The notes: a model not told the origin generated them from the letters alone. DNA of 64,000 bases from Pyxidicoccus sp. MSG2 (GCF_026626705.1 NZ_JAPNKC010000001.1:11905001-11969000); one strand, 5' to 3'; shown: positions 46,451-56,120, numbered from the stretch's first letter. A program made the numbers and translations.

Positions 46451-48721
46451 ATGGCCTTGCAACCCGGCGACAGGTTCGGCCGATACGAGCTGGTGTCGTG
46501 GCTCGGTCGTGGGGGAATGGCGGAGACGTGGCGCGCCCGGCTGGTGGGCGACGCTGGCGTCACCAGGCCCGTCCTCATCAAGAAGGTGTTGCCGGAGTTC
46601 TCGGACGACGAGGCCTTCATCTCCATGTTCATCAGCGAGGCGCGCATCTCCGCCACGCTGTCGCACGGCAACGTGGCCCAGGTCTTCGACTTCGGTCAGG
46701 TGGACGGGGACTACTTCCTGGCCATGGAGTTCGTGGACGGGCAGCCGCTGCACCGCGTCCTCAAACGCGCGGCCAGGAGCGGCCTGCCGGCGCTGCCTGT
46801 GCCCCTGGCGACATTCATTGCCCTGGAGATATGCCGGGGGCTGCACTACGCGCACACGCGCGCGGACGAGAAGGGCGCCCCGCTGGGCATCGTCCACCGG
46901 GACATCTCTCCCGACAACGTGCTCGTCGGCTACGAAGGCCAGGTCAAGATTGTCGACTTCGGCATCGCCAAGGCGCGCTCACTGCGCACCTTCGATACCG
47001 AGCCGGGAGTGGTGAAGGGCAAGTACCTCTACTTCTCGCCGGAGCAGGCGCGGGGCAAGCAGGTGGATGCGCGCACGGATGTCTGGGCCACCGGCCTGGT
47101 GCTGTACGAGTTGCTGTGCGGCCAGCGCCCCGTCACCGGGCCCCCGCAGACGGTGATGATGCGGATGGCGAGCGGCGACTTCCCCTCTCCGAAGGAGCTG
47201 CGCAAGGACTTGCCCTCGGAGCTCGACGAAATCGTCATGCGCGCGTTGTCGGTGAAGCTCGCCGGGCGCTTCGAGTCCAGCCACGCCTTCGGCGATGCCC
47301 TGGCCGGGTTCCTCTACAACTTCGCGCCCCGGTTCTCGTCCATGAACCTGGCGCACCTGGTCCGCGCGCTGTTCCGGGAGGAGCTGGCGAAGGAGGGACG
47401 GGAGCTGGCGGTGCCTCCCGCGTTCATGGAGGAACTGGCCGCCTGGCGGAATACCGCACCGACAGCCGCGACTGCCCGGGAGAGCCCCGCGCCCGGCCTC
47501 TCGCCGAGCCTCTCGCGTGGCATTCTCATCGCCGGAGGCGCCGTCGTCCTGACACTGGGGGCGGTCGCCGTTCTGCCGCACGCCTGGGACGGTGATTCTC
47601 CCGTCGAGCATGAGCCGTCGTCTCTTCAGCCACAGTGGCCAACGAACTCAGACGGGACTCCCGCGCCCGGAGCTCCGCACGAATTGGCGAAAGGTGCCCC
47701 GATAGAACTCCGCTTGAACGCCCAGCGGGATGTGATCCTGGTGCCGCGAAGTCTCGTCGCCTTCTCGGGGTTGGCACCTACCCTGAACTATGGAGTCTCG
47801 GAGATTTCTGACGCTTCCAGTCCAGAGCCGAAGTGGCTCCATGCGCCTTCTGCGTCCAACGTGGCTCCCATCTTCTACGTGCTTTCGGGAGCGTCGGTGT
47901 CTGGCGATGCCGAGCTGGGAGAGGTTACCCGCGATGTCCTCGGCTTCCAGGGCGCCTCGGCCATTTCCTTCTTCACGCTGGGCTCAGCCTCCCAGGGCCA
48001 GGCTTCCGTGCGGGACATCCAGCTCGTGAGCTCGCTGGTTGGCTCGGAGAAGGAGTTCGTCTTCCGTCCGGAAGCGATGACGGCGTCCGTGGCGAAGGCC
48101 GCCCTGCTCGAGGGGCTGAGCGAGTCGGCCATGTATTCCTTGACGCTGACACCCGTGGGGGAGGGGGCCTTCGTCCATGGGTTGAAACGGAGCCCCGTGC
48201 GCCGGGTCGCCTGTGTCCAGTGGGCTCCTCCCGGACTGACAGCAGGGCAAGCCGAGGGCTGGTCCGTGGCGTTCCTCCTGGAACAGGGCACAGAGGTGTT
48301 CATCGAGGGGATTGATGCGCTGAGGTGCGGATTCGTCGACGATGACCCCTCGGACAATCAGGGCCACATGCTGGTCCGCGCCACTCCAATCGACGACGTC
48401 CAGAATGGAGCTCGGCAGACCCCCTTGCGCGGCCAGATTGCGGAAGCCAGCCTCATGGTCGCGCGCGCCAGGGAGCAGTTGAATGAGGCGGCGCTCACGA
48501 GGAACTATTGGGAAGCACTCCAAACCGCCGAACGCTGCCTGCGTCTGGTTCCCGACCATGCCGACTGCCTGATGTTTTCCGGCACCAGCCTGGCCCGAAT
48601 GGGGCGTGGTGACGAGGCGGCCGTCCGGTACCGGCGCTTCGTCGAGAGACATCCGAACCATCCGAAGGCCGAGCAGGTACGCCACATTCTTCAGGCCTAC
48701 GACCAGTCACAGCTCCCCTGA
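46451..48721 (+). CDS. Membrane Ser/Thr protein kinase with TPR-like C-terminus (copy 1)
   Basis: A protein of 756 residues from ATG 46451. The kinase domain (about 10-290) has the Gly loop GRGGMAETW (19-27), Lys44, Glu63, HRD (149-151) with Ser in place of the usual catalytic-loop Lys (HRDISPDN) and DFG (169-171). A membrane helix (about 356-376) separates it from an extracytoplasmic part (about 390-640) and a TPR-like end (about 655-750). It is followed by a closely related paralogue and is divergent from an FHA/sigma-54 activator that may sense its activity. Confidence 0.94.
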   Translation: MALQPGDRFGRYELVSWLGRGGMAETWRARLVGDAGVTRPVLIKKVLPEFSDDEAFISMFISEARISATLSHGNVAQVFDFGQVDGDYFLAMEFVDGQPLHRVLKRAARSGLPALPVPLATFIALEICRGLHYAHTRADEKGAPLGIVHRDISPDNVLVGYEGQVKIVDFGIAKARSLRTFDTEPGVVKGKYLYFSPEQARGKQVDARTDVWATGLVLYELLCGQRPVTGPPQTVMMRMASGDFPSPKELRKDLPSELDEIVMRALSVKLAGRFESSHAFGDALAGFLYNFAPRFSSMNLAHLVRALFREELAKEGRELAVPPAFMEELAAWRNTAPTAATARESPAPGLSPSLSRGILIAGGAVVLTLGAVAVLPHAWDGDSPVEHEPSSLQPQWPTNSDGTPAPGAPHELAKGAPIELRLNAQRDVILVPRSLVAFSGLAPTLNYGVSEISDASSPEPKWLHAPSASNVAPIFYVLSGASVSGDAELGEVTRDVLGFQGASAISFFTLGSASQGQASVRDIQLVSSLVGSEKEFVFRPEAMTASVAKAALLEGLSESAMYSLTLTPVGEGAFVHGLKRSPVRRVACVQWAPPGLTAGQAEGWSVAFLLEQGTEVFIEGIDALRCGFVDDDPSDNQGHMLVRATPIDDVQNGARQTPLRGQIAEASLMVARAREQLNEAALTRNYWEALQTAERCLRLVPDHADCLMFSGTSLARMGRGDEAAVRYRRFVERHPNHPKAEQVRHILQAYDQSQLP

Positions 48722-48784
48722 TCCGTCCGGGGCAGGTCTTTGCCCGCGGGTAGAGAACAGGAAGTAATCCCATTCGCCGCAGGT

Positions 48785-48805
48785 GGGGGGCTTAGCAACC
48801 CCCCC
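48785..48805 (+). other. G6/C7 hairpin upstream of the second kinase
   Basis: GGGGGG (48785-48790) can pair with CCCCCC (48799-48804) over an 8-nt loop. It lies 26 nt before the second kinase start and may attenuate read-through from copy 1 or act as a stem in the leader. No T-run follows. Confidence 0.3.
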
Positions 48806-48830
48806 GTCAGAGCGGTACCGTACGCCCGCC

Positions 48831-51281
48831 ATGGCAAGTGAGCAGGGGAAACATTTCGGCCGGTATGAGCTTCAGGCTCGCATCGGTCGAGGGGGAATGG
48901 CGGAGACGTGGCGCGCCCGGCTGATGGGCGCCGCCGGCGTCACCAAGTCCGTGCTCATCAAGAAGGTGTTGCCGGAGTTCTCCGGGGACGAGGCCTTCAT
49001 CTCCATGTTCATCAGCGAGGCGCGCATCTCCGCCACGCTGTCGCACGGCAACGTGGCCCAGGTCTTCGACTTCGGCCAGGTGGACGGGGACTACTTCCTG
49101 GCCATGGAGTTCGTGGACGGCCAGCCGCTCCACCGCATCCTGAAGCGGGCGCTGCGCTCCGAGTTCACCTGCCTGCCCGTTCCGGTCGCCACCTTCATCG
49201 CCCTGGAGATGTGCCGGGGGCTGCACTACGCGCACACGCGCACGGATGAGAAGGGCGCTCCGCTGGGCATCGTCCACCGGGACATCTCTCCCGACAACGT
49301 GCTCATCAGCTACGAGGGCCAGGTCAAGATCGTCGACTTCGGCATCGCCAAGGCGCGCTCGCTGCGCAGCTTCGACACGGCGCCGGGCGTGGTGAAGGGG
49401 AAGTACCTGTTCTTCTCGCCGGAGCAGGCGCGGGGCGAAGAGGTGGATGCACGCACCGACGTCTGGGCGACCGGCGTGGTGCTCTACCTGCTGGTCTGCG
49501 GGCGGCTGCCGCTGGAGGGGCCCGAGTACGCGGTGATGCACGACCTGGTCAGCCGGCAGGCGCTGCCGCGGGCGCGCGACGTCCGGCCGGACGTGCCTTC
49601 CGCACTGGACGCCATCCTCCACAAGGCGCTCGCGATGAAGAAGGAGGACCGCTTCGAGTCCGCCCACGCCCTGGGCGACGCGCTGGCCGGCTTCCTCTAC
49701 ACGTCCTCGCCCCGCTTCTCCGCCATGTCCGTCGCGTACCTGCTGCGCGAGCTGTTCCGCCCGGACATGAGCCAGGAGGGCCGGGACACGAAGGTGCCAC
49801 CCGCGTTCGTGGAGGAGCTGTCCGTCTGGCGCAAGGCGCCGCCCGTGCCCCGGCCCACGGAGCCGGCAACGGCGCTGCTGACCGAGGAGATCCGGACCCT
49901 CGAGACCGACGCGAGCGCGCCGCGGGACGCCTCGGAGCCGGAGCAGGCGGACGACGACAACACGCCCGAGGGCGGCATCCTCCAGGACGGCATCGGCCTG
50001 TCGACGGCGGTGGGCGGCGTGGCCGTGCTCGCCGTCCTGGCCTTGCTGTGGGTGACCTTCATCCGGCTCAAGGCCGACTGGGCGGAGCAGGAGGAGGCGC
50101 CGCCTCCCGGGCCGCCGCCCTCGTTCCGGCCCGTTTCTCCGCCCTCGCGGATGGCCGGGGTCCCGGCGCCGAAGACCTCCAACAAGGCGGAGCCAGACGT
50201 GCCGGCCTCCGCGGCCTGGCCGGTGGAGTCCTTCCAGCTGGAGGCCCGGCGACACCTGTTCCAGGTCTCCAGCGGGCGCGCCGCCCTGGGGACGCTGGAC
50301 TCCGGGGCGGACTGGCGCATCGTGGAGACCACCGTCGTCCCGACCGCGGACCGTGGCAAGGCGCAGCCCGCGCTCTTCTTCCTCCTCACGGGGCCGGGCG
50401 TGGACGCCGCCGCGGCGGTGGGCCCCGTGTCCCGCAAGCCCGAGGTCCTCCGTGGCGCGTCCGGGCTGATGCTCTTCACCCTGGGCCCTCCAAACCCGGC
50501 GAACCTGCTCGGGCGCACCGTGTCCCTCACCAACCTGCGGACCGACGAGGTCCAGAAGCTCGTCCTCCATCCGGAGTGGATGACGGCCGCGGTGGACCGC
50601 GCCTTCACCCTGTCGGGCCTGCTTCCGGAAGAGAGCTACCGGCTGACGCTGGAGCCGGTGGGTGAGGGCGCCTTCAGCCGGGGACGCGAGCGCGGCCCGG
50701 TGCTCACGGTGGCCTGCATGCAGCGGGAGCGGCCCGAGGACCAGCCTCCTGAGCGCGCCTCGCGCTTCCTCCTGTCCCAGGGCGAGGAGGTGCGCATCAG
50801 CGGGATGCGCGGCCTGTCCTGCGGCTTCGTCGACGACGACCCCTCCGACAACACGGGCGCGATGCGCGTCCTCATCGAGAAGACCCGGCCGCTGTCCGAG
50901 CGGGGGCCCGCGGTGGTCCGGCAGGCGGTGACCCGGAGCTCCGGCACGCAGCGGCTGGAGAAGCGGGCGGCGCCGGAGGCATTCCCGGAGCCGGCCACCC
51001 GCGGCACGGCCCCGGTGAGTGGCGCAGGGGAGGCCCTGGAGTCGGCGCGCGCCCTCCTCAAGGCGGGGAAGCTCGAAGCCGCGCGGACGCGGGCCCGCCA
51101 GTGCGTGGCCCAGGCCCCCCAGGATGCCGAGTGCTACCTGATGCTGGGCACCGTCGAGGCCCGGCGCGGCAACCAGGAGCAGGGCGCGAAGCACTACCAG
51201 CGCTTCCTGGAGCTCGCGCCGGGGGACCACCCCCAGGCCAGCAAGGTCCTCCGCATCCTCCAGGAGTACGAGGCCCGGTAG
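48831..51281 (+). CDS. Membrane Ser/Thr protein kinase with TPR-like C-terminus (copy 2)
   Basis: A protein of 816 residues from ATG 48831. Its kinase domain has the same residues as copy 1 (GRGGMAETW, Lys44, Glu63, HRDISPDN, DFG). Long stretches are identical in DNA, for example most of 49000-49120 against 46612-46740. The juxtamembrane and extracytoplasmic parts differ strongly, apart from shared blocks such as CGFVDDDPSDN. A membrane helix (about 395-415) and a C-terminal TPR-like region are present. It arose by tandem duplication, and the sensor part has diverged, so the two kinases may sense different cues but share targets. Confidence 0.94.
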   Translation: MASEQGKHFGRYELQARIGRGGMAETWRARLMGAAGVTKSVLIKKVLPEFSGDEAFISMFISEARISATLSHGNVAQVFDFGQVDGDYFLAMEFVDGQPLHRILKRALRSEFTCLPVPVATFIALEMCRGLHYAHTRTDEKGAPLGIVHRDISPDNVLISYEGQVKIVDFGIAKARSLRSFDTAPGVVKGKYLFFSPEQARGEEVDARTDVWATGVVLYLLVCGRLPLEGPEYAVMHDLVSRQALPRARDVRPDVPSALDAILHKALAMKKEDRFESAHALGDALAGFLYTSSPRFSAMSVAYLLRELFRPDMSQEGRDTKVPPAFVEELSVWRKAPPVPRPTEPATALLTEEIRTLETDASAPRDASEPEQADDDNTPEGGILQDGIGLSTAVGGVAVLAVLALLWVTFIRLKADWAEQEEAPPPGPPPSFRPVSPPSRMAGVPAPKTSNKAEPDVPASAAWPVESFQLEARRHLFQVSSGRAALGTLDSGADWRIVETTVVPTADRGKAQPALFFLLTGPGVDAAAAVGPVSRKPEVLRGASGLMLFTLGPPNPANLLGRTVSLTNLRTDEVQKLVLHPEWMTAAVDRAFTLSGLLPEESYRLTLEPVGEGAFSRGRERGPVLTVACMQRERPEDQPPERASRFLLSQGEEVRISGMRGLSCGFVDDDPSDNTGAMRVLIEKTRPLSERGPAVVRQAVTRSSGTQRLEKRAAPEAFPEPATRGTAPVSGAGEALESARALLKAGKLEAARTRARQCVAQAPQDAECYLMLGTVEARRGNQEQGAKHYQRFLELAPGDHPQASKVLRILQEYEAR

Positions 51282-51372
51282 GCCCCCCTTCCAGGCCACG
51301 ACGCACTGAGTCAGACCCTTCGCCCCCCGGGGCTTGGAAAAGCGAGCGGGGCTCCCGTAGAAAGGTGCTCGC

Positions 51373-53541
51373 ATGACGCCCTTCCGCTTCCCCCGCGCCC
51401 TGGCGATTCCGGCGCTGCTCGTCGCCGCCGCGTGCGGTGACTCCGAAGATTCCATCCCCGTCCGGACCTGCGAGGTGACGCTGACCTATGCCCCGCAGCA
51501 GTCCGTGCAGGGCACCGTGTCCGTCATTGGCGAGTGGGATGGCTTCTCGTCCACCGGCCCGCTGAAACTGCAGGACCGCGGTGACGGCGTCTTCACGGCG
51601 CGCCTGGAGGGGCTGGAGCCGCGCGACTACGGCTACCGCTTCCAGCTGGGGGAGAAGCAGTTGATGGACCCCCAGAACCCGTACACCCGCTGGGTGCGCG
51701 CGGAGGAGTACTCGAAGCTCACCGTGCCGGACTGCCGGCAGCCGGCGCTGGAGCTGCGGCGCTTCGTGGTGAAGGAGGACGGCAAGCTGGAGGTGGAGGT
51801 CGCCTACCTGGACGGGACGGACGAGGCCGGCCCCGCGAAGGAGGGGGTTTCCATCTCCCTGGACGGCGTGGAGAAGCCCGACGCGTTCGACCGGAGCACC
51901 GGCATCTTCCGCCTCGACGACGTCGCCCCCGTGGGCAAGCACCACGTGAAGGTGACGGCGAAGGACGCCCAGGGTCGCGAGGCCACGCCGCTCTATCTGC
52001 CCTTCTGGACGGAGGCGAAGAAGTTCCGCTGGGAGTCGGGGCTGATGTACTTCGCCTTCACGGACCGCTTCAACAACGCCCGGGCGGACAACGACGGGCC
52101 GGTGGCGGACGTGGACCCCATCGCCAACTACCAGGGCGGTGACTTCGCCGGCATCACCGAGAAGCTCGAGGCGGGCTACTTCAGCGAGCTCGGCGTGAAG
52201 ACGCTGTGGATCTCCCCCGTGGACCAGAACCCGGAGGGGCGGTTCGTCGGCACCGGCGGCAAGTACTACGCGGGCTACCACGGGTACTGGCCGTCCAAGC
52301 CGCGCACCACCCAGCACCGCTTCGGCTCGCTGGAGGAATTGCGCGCGCTCACCGCCGCGGCCCACGCGAAGGGCATCCGCGTCATCGCGGACCTGGTGCT
52401 CAACCACGTGCACCAGGAGCACCCGTACTGGATCCAGCACCACGGCGACGGCTGGTTCAACACGTCCGCCAGCTGCGTGTGCGGCACCCAGGACTGCGAC
52501 TGGGAGGAGAAGCGCCTCACCTGCAAGTTCACCAACTACCTGCCGGACTTCAACTGGCGCTCGTCGGACATGGTGGACCAGTTCGTCGACGACACGCTCT
52601 GGTGGCTGGAGGCGGCGGACTTCGACGGCTTCCGCATGGACGCCGTGAAGCACATGGACCAGGTGGCGGGGCGCACGCTGCGCGGGCGGCTGAAGGAAAT
52701 CACCGCCATGACGGGCACCGAGTTCTACCTCGTGGGGGAGACCTTCGTCGGTGAGGACGGCCGCTCGCAGATTGCCCGCTACATCAGCCCTCGCGAGCTG
52801 GACGGCCAGTTCGACTTCCCCCTGTACTGGCCCATCCGCCGCGCCTTCGCGGACGGCGAGCCGCTGAGCGTCGTGGACACGGCCGTGCGCGCCAACGAGG
52901 TCTTCTACGCGCCGGGCACGATCAACTCGCCCTTCCTGGGCAACCATGACGTGGCGCGCTTCATGTCCCAGGCGGCGAAGCAGCTCGACGGCGCGGGGGG
53001 AGACCCGTTCAGCAACTCCCGCCCGCCGGCCACGATTACGGACCCGGCCGCCTTCGAGAAGGCGAAGTACGCCTTCACCTTCCTGCTCACCCAGCCGGGC
53101 GTGCCGCTCGTGTACTACGGCGACGAGATGGGAATGCCGGGCGCGGGCGACCCGGACAACCGGCGGATGATGCGCTTCGGCACCGTGCTGGAGCCCATGG
53201 AGCAGGAGCTGCTGGCGCTGGTCCAGAAGCTGGGCCAGGCGCGGGCCGCGAATGAGGCGCTGCAGACGGGTGCCCGTCACACGCTGCGCGTGGAGAGCGA
53301 CCTCTACATCTTCCAGCGGAGCCTTCCGGACGGGCGGGGCGCCATCGTGGTCATCAACCGCGGCACCGTGCTGCGGCCGCCGCTGGAGATTGACCTGGTG
53401 GCCGGCCTGGCGGCGGGGAAGGGGACGTATGCGGACATCTTCAGCGGCCGCGAGCTGACGCTCGAGGGGACCGCGACAGTCGTGGAGCTGCCGCCTCGCA
53501 GCGTCTCCGTGTACGTGCCGAAGGTGGTTCCCCAGCCGTAG
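51373..53541 (+). CDS. Lipoprotein alpha-amylase family GH13 enzyme
   Basis: A protein of 722 residues. The lipobox LVAAAC gives Cys21, so it is lipid-anchored outside the cytoplasm. An N-terminal E-set/CBM-like module (about 30-115; VSVIGEWDGF) and a second beta domain precede the GH13 barrel (about 220-610). The catalytic triad is present: nucleophile Asp423 (GFRMDAVKH), Glu456 (LVGETF) and Asp526 (FLGNHDVAR). It should cleave alpha-glucans such as starch or glycogen and may feed on extracellular polymer. It follows the kinase genes by 91 nt; co-transcription is possible. Confidence 0.93.
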   Translation: MTPFRFPRALAIPALLVAAACGDSEDSIPVRTCEVTLTYAPQQSVQGTVSVIGEWDGFSSTGPLKLQDRGDGVFTARLEGLEPRDYGYRFQLGEKQLMDPQNPYTRWVRAEEYSKLTVPDCRQPALELRRFVVKEDGKLEVEVAYLDGTDEAGPAKEGVSISLDGVEKPDAFDRSTGIFRLDDVAPVGKHHVKVTAKDAQGREATPLYLPFWTEAKKFRWESGLMYFAFTDRFNNARADNDGPVADVDPIANYQGGDFAGITEKLEAGYFSELGVKTLWISPVDQNPEGRFVGTGGKYYAGYHGYWPSKPRTTQHRFGSLEELRALTAAAHAKGIRVIADLVLNHVHQEHPYWIQHHGDGWFNTSASCVCGTQDCDWEEKRLTCKFTNYLPDFNWRSSDMVDQFVDDTLWWLEAADFDGFRMDAVKHMDQVAGRTLRGRLKEITAMTGTEFYLVGETFVGEDGRSQIARYISPRELDGQFDFPLYWPIRRAFADGEPLSVVDTAVRANEVFYAPGTINSPFLGNHDVARFMSQAAKQLDGAGGDPFSNSRPPATITDPAAFEKAKYAFTFLLTQPGVPLVYYGDEMGMPGAGDPDNRRMMRFGTVLEPMEQELLALVQKLGQARAANEALQTGARHTLRVESDLYIFQRSLPDGRGAIVVINRGTVLRPPLEIDLVAGLAAGKGTYADIFSGRELTLEGTATVVELPPRSVSVYVPKVVPQP

Positions 53542-53607
53542 GGCCGGGCGGGTGCTTGTCGGGGCCGGCCGGTGGGAGGGGAGGTCGTCCCTTCCTCCGG
53601 CGGCTGG

Positions 53608-53814
53608 CTACGGCTGCTGCGGCTGCTGGCTCTTCCCGTGCTTGTAGAAGAGCACGAGGGTGTAGCAGTGGAACTCGTTGTCGGACGACTGACAGACGAC
53701 GCGGTCGACAATCTCCAGATCCGCGTTGCTCTTCAGCCAACGGGTGACGTTCTCACCCAGCTCCTCGCGCTCCTTCGCCTTGGTGGCGGAGAAGACCTTC
53801 ACGCCCGTGAACAT
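53608..53814 (-). CDS. Small hypothetical protein
   Basis: A protein of 68 residues from ATG 53814, with AAGGAG 9 nt upstream; a TTG 30 nt further up is less likely. The sequence is compact alpha/beta (FSATKAKEREELGENVTRWL helix, then EIVDRVVCQSSDNEFHCYTLVLFY strands) and ends in a Gln/Pro tail. It has no signal peptide. It looks like a conserved myxobacterial cytoplasmic protein, but I know no function. Confidence 0.7.
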   Translation of the reverse strand: MFTGVKVFSATKAKEREELGENVTRWLKSNADLEIVDRVVCQSSDNEFHCYTLVLFYKHGKSQQPQQP

Positions 53815-54050
53815 CGCCTGCCACTCCTTGTGCGGTACTGACAAAGGACAATAGGGGGTTATGGCACGTGATTTCCAGAGGTGTCAAAAACCCGGCTTCC
53901 CGGACGCTCGGATATTGATCCAGCCAGTGCGGGGGTTTGCAGGGCGGGGCGCGTGCCTAGATTGCCCGAGTCGCACCTGGTGTGACTGGGGCGCTCGGGG
54001 CAGGGGCCGCGAGTGATGGCGGCGGTGGGGAAGGGGGAAGGCCCGTGGAC

Positions 54051-54320
54051 ATGAAGACCAAGAAGGACCTCGCGGTAGACTTCATCAATACGATTCGCAC
54101 GATGGAGCCAACCGCGCTCAACGCGCTGATCGTCAAGGAGGCGGGCGAGGAATTGGCCCAGTTCTTCCTGAACTACAGCGCGAATCTCATCTCCAAGGAC
54201 CCGTCGCGGGTGCTGGAGAACACGTCCTCGCTGATGCTGATGGGGTACCTCATCCGCACCTACGAGGAGAAGAACACGCAGGCCCGGCAGGGGACCTTCC
54301 AGTCCTACGCCTTCGCCTGA
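54051..54320 (+). CDS. Small hypothetical helical protein
   Basis: A protein of 89 residues from ATG 54051; GTG 54045 shares the same GGGGGA ribosome site. It is almost fully helical (KKDLAVDFINTIRTMEPTALNALI ... SSLMLMGYLIRTYEEKN) and ends in a short aromatic tail. There are no membrane or export signals. It lies 236 nt from the divergent gene at 53814 and 64 nt before the PHP gene. The function is unknown. Confidence 0.72.
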   Translation: MKTKKDLAVDFINTIRTMEPTALNALIVKEAGEELAQFFLNYSANLISKDPSRVLENTSSLMLMGYLIRTYEEKNTQARQGTFQSYAFA

Positions 54321-54384
54321 GGGGCTCGGGGCGGGCGCGGCAGGCTCGACAGGCCCGGGTGTGGCCTGTTAGGGAGCGGCGCCC

Positions 54385-55110
54385 ATGCTCATCGACCTGC
54401 ACGCCCATTCCTACCTGTCCAAGGGTTGCGAGCTGGACCCTCGCAACGTGCTGGAACGGGCCGCGCTGTTCGGCCTGGACGGGGTGGCCTTCACGGAGAC
54501 GAACACCCAGGACGGCTGTGATGAGCTGTTCGACCTGGGCGCGAAGGCGAAGCTGAAGGTCTTCGTCGGGCTGGAGCTGGTGACGGACCGCGGCCAGTAC
54601 CTCTGCTTCTTCCCGAAGCCGGAGCTGGCCCCGGAGCCCGTGCAGCTGTGGGGCAGCAACCGCGAGAAGCCGTGGAGCGCCGCCGAGTGTCTGCCCAAGG
54701 TGAAGTCCCTGGGGGCCGCCATCGTCGCCGCGCGCCCGTATGACAGGGACTCGCAGAACCCGGCCATGGACTTCATCCGCTCGCTCAACGTGCTGAGCGC
54801 GGTGGAGGGCTACAACGCCCGGGTGAAGCAGACCGCCAATGACCTGGCCGTGGAGGCCGCCGAGGCGCTGAAGCTCCCGTGCACCGGGGGCAGCGATGCG
54901 CGCGGCTCGCTGGACGAGGTGGGCCGGGGCGCCACCTTCTTCAAGCGCGACATCAAGACGCAGGCGGAGCTGGTGGCGGAGCTGCTCAAGGGCGAGTTCT
55001 GGCCCGTCATGGCCGGCGAGCTGCCGCGCCTCACCCGGCCCGGCGAGGCCCAGGCCGCGCGCAAGTCGGGCGGCGGGGGCCGGGGCGGCAAGCAGCGCCG
55101 CCGCCGGTAG
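54385..55110 (+). CDS. PHP domain phosphoesterase
   Basis: A protein of 241 residues. The PHP metal-binding motifs are present: DLHAHS (4-9), TETNTQD (about 38-44), a central GLE and the late GSDAR. Family members hydrolyse phosphate esters such as nucleoside 3',5'-bisphosphate or RNA ends (TrpH/YciV-like); size and motifs fit that branch. The C-terminal 20 residues form a Gly/Arg/Lys-rich tail (GGGGRGGKQRRRR), which may bind nucleic acid. It converges with a lipoprotein gene 6 nt away. Confidence 0.88.
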   Translation: MLIDLHAHSYLSKGCELDPRNVLERAALFGLDGVAFTETNTQDGCDELFDLGAKAKLKVFVGLELVTDRGQYLCFFPKPELAPEPVQLWGSNREKPWSAAECLPKVKSLGAAIVAARPYDRDSQNPAMDFIRSLNVLSAVEGYNARVKQTANDLAVEAAEALKLPCTGGSDARGSLDEVGRGATFFKRDIKTQAELVAELLKGEFWPVMAGELPRLTRPGEAQAARKSGGGGRGGKQRRRR

Positions 55111-55116
55111 TCACCG

Positions 55117-55869
55117 TCACGGGAAGAGCGGCTTGCCGGCCTCCTCGGCGCGGGCGAGCCGGCCGTCGGTGAGGAAGGCCTTGCGGCGGCCACCCGGGTA
55201 CGTCCACTCCTCGTTCTTCGATGAGCCCTCGAGCGTGCGGAGCACCCGCTCCGGCGGGCCCCACGCCATTCGCACCGCGTCCATGGACATGTTGGGCACC
55301 AGCCGCTTCTCGCGGACGGCCTCCTTCACGGCCGGGGGCAGGGCGTCCAGTTGCGCCGTCAGCTCGCGGGGCGCGAGGTACTTCTCCAGCTCCGTGCGGA
55401 AGTCCTCCGGGCGCTCCAGGTTCGGCGGCAGCACCAGCACCAGCGGCGGGGCCGTTGGCGCGGCGCCTTCTTCCGCGAGGTACACCCACGGCCAGGTGCG
55501 CGGGGTGTAGAGGACGCGCTCCGCCACCACCCACGAGGTGGGGAACTCCACCTTGGTGATGCGCAGCTTCGTGCCGGCGGGGAGGATGCGCTCCACCGCG
55601 CCAGGGTTGATGGGCTTGCCCTTCGAGTCGTCCAGCAGGCGCACGTCCTCGGGCGCGTAGGGCGTGAGGAGGTGCTTGGACGCGTCACCGAAGAAGGGGG
55701 TGACGTGGCTGGAGACGCGCAGGTACTGCACCGCCTCGGGGCCACTGAGGGCGCTGTTCAGCGAGGTGCGCGCCTCGGGGGGCATCCGGGTGTAGGAGCC
55801 ACAGCCCGTGGCGAGCGCGGTGAGGAGGAGGACGGCGAGGGAGGACAGTCGGAATCGGTTGAGCGGCAT
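55117..55869 (-). CDS. Hypothetical lipoprotein
   Basis: A protein of 250 residues. The lipobox LATGC gives Cys23. The central part is beta-rich, with a segment that may resemble a bacterial SH3-like fold (GTKLRITKVEFPTSWVVAERVLYTPRTW), followed by a region with VPNMSMDAVRMAWGPPERV, which recalls SmpA/BamE-type domains that often end envelope lipoproteins. The family is not certain. It is likely monocistronic. Confidence 0.78.
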   Translation of the reverse strand: MPLNRFRLSSLAVLLLTALATGCGSYTRMPPEARTSLNSALSGPEAVQYLRVSSHVTPFFGDASKHLLTPYAPEDVRLLDDSKGKPINPGAVERILPAGTKLRITKVEFPTSWVVAERVLYTPRTWPWVYLAEEGAAPTAPPLVLVLPPNLERPEDFRTELEKYLAPRELTAQLDALPPAVKEAVREKRLVPNMSMDAVRMAWGPPERVLRTLEGSSKNEEWTYPGGRRKAFLTDGRLARAEEAGKPLFP

Positions 55870-55913
55870 GGCACCTCCGCGAGGACACGAGCGCGGGAGG
55901 GGGCCTGCTTAGC

Positions 55914-56120
55914 TCAGCGAGCGGCCTGCGTCAGCGGGGACGGCGCCAGCTCCTCGCGCTTGCTGCCACCCCGGCAGCCGCGCTGGGGAGGGCAGACGGG
56001 GCCCCGGCCCAGGGGATCCGCGACGAGGAGGAACCGGCCAAGCCCGCGCGCATCCGTCAGCTCCGGGTGACCACACAGAGCGCAGTTGCGGGGAGGACGC
56101 TTCGAAGGGGGGAAGGGCAC
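55914..56120 (-). CDS. Possible small Cys4 zinc-binding protein
   Basis: A frame of 68 residues from GTG 56120 (or 71 from TTG 56129, which has GGAG 10 nt upstream). It carries Cys13-x2-Cys16, Cys43 and Cys49 in a compact, protein-like sequence (NCALCGHPELTDARGLGRFLLVADP). It lies in the 310-nt gap after the FmdB gene and on the same strand, so it would be the third gene of that operon. A short Cys4 layout beside an FmdB zinc ribbon supports a real gene, but the start and reality need checking. Confidence 0.45.
   Translation of the reverse strand: MPFPPSKRPPRNCALCGHPELTDARGLGRFLLVADPLGRGPVCPPQRGCRGGSKREELAPSPLTQAAR

Noticed and set aside
48807..51455. Open frame of about 880 codons antisense to the second kinase
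   Set aside because: Mirror of kinase codon bias; a similar false frame lies opposite copy 1.
53862..53876. Sigma-54-like promoter (TGGCACG-N4-TTCC)
   Set aside because: The -24 half is perfect but the essential -12 GC reads CC, so it is not reported as a promoter.
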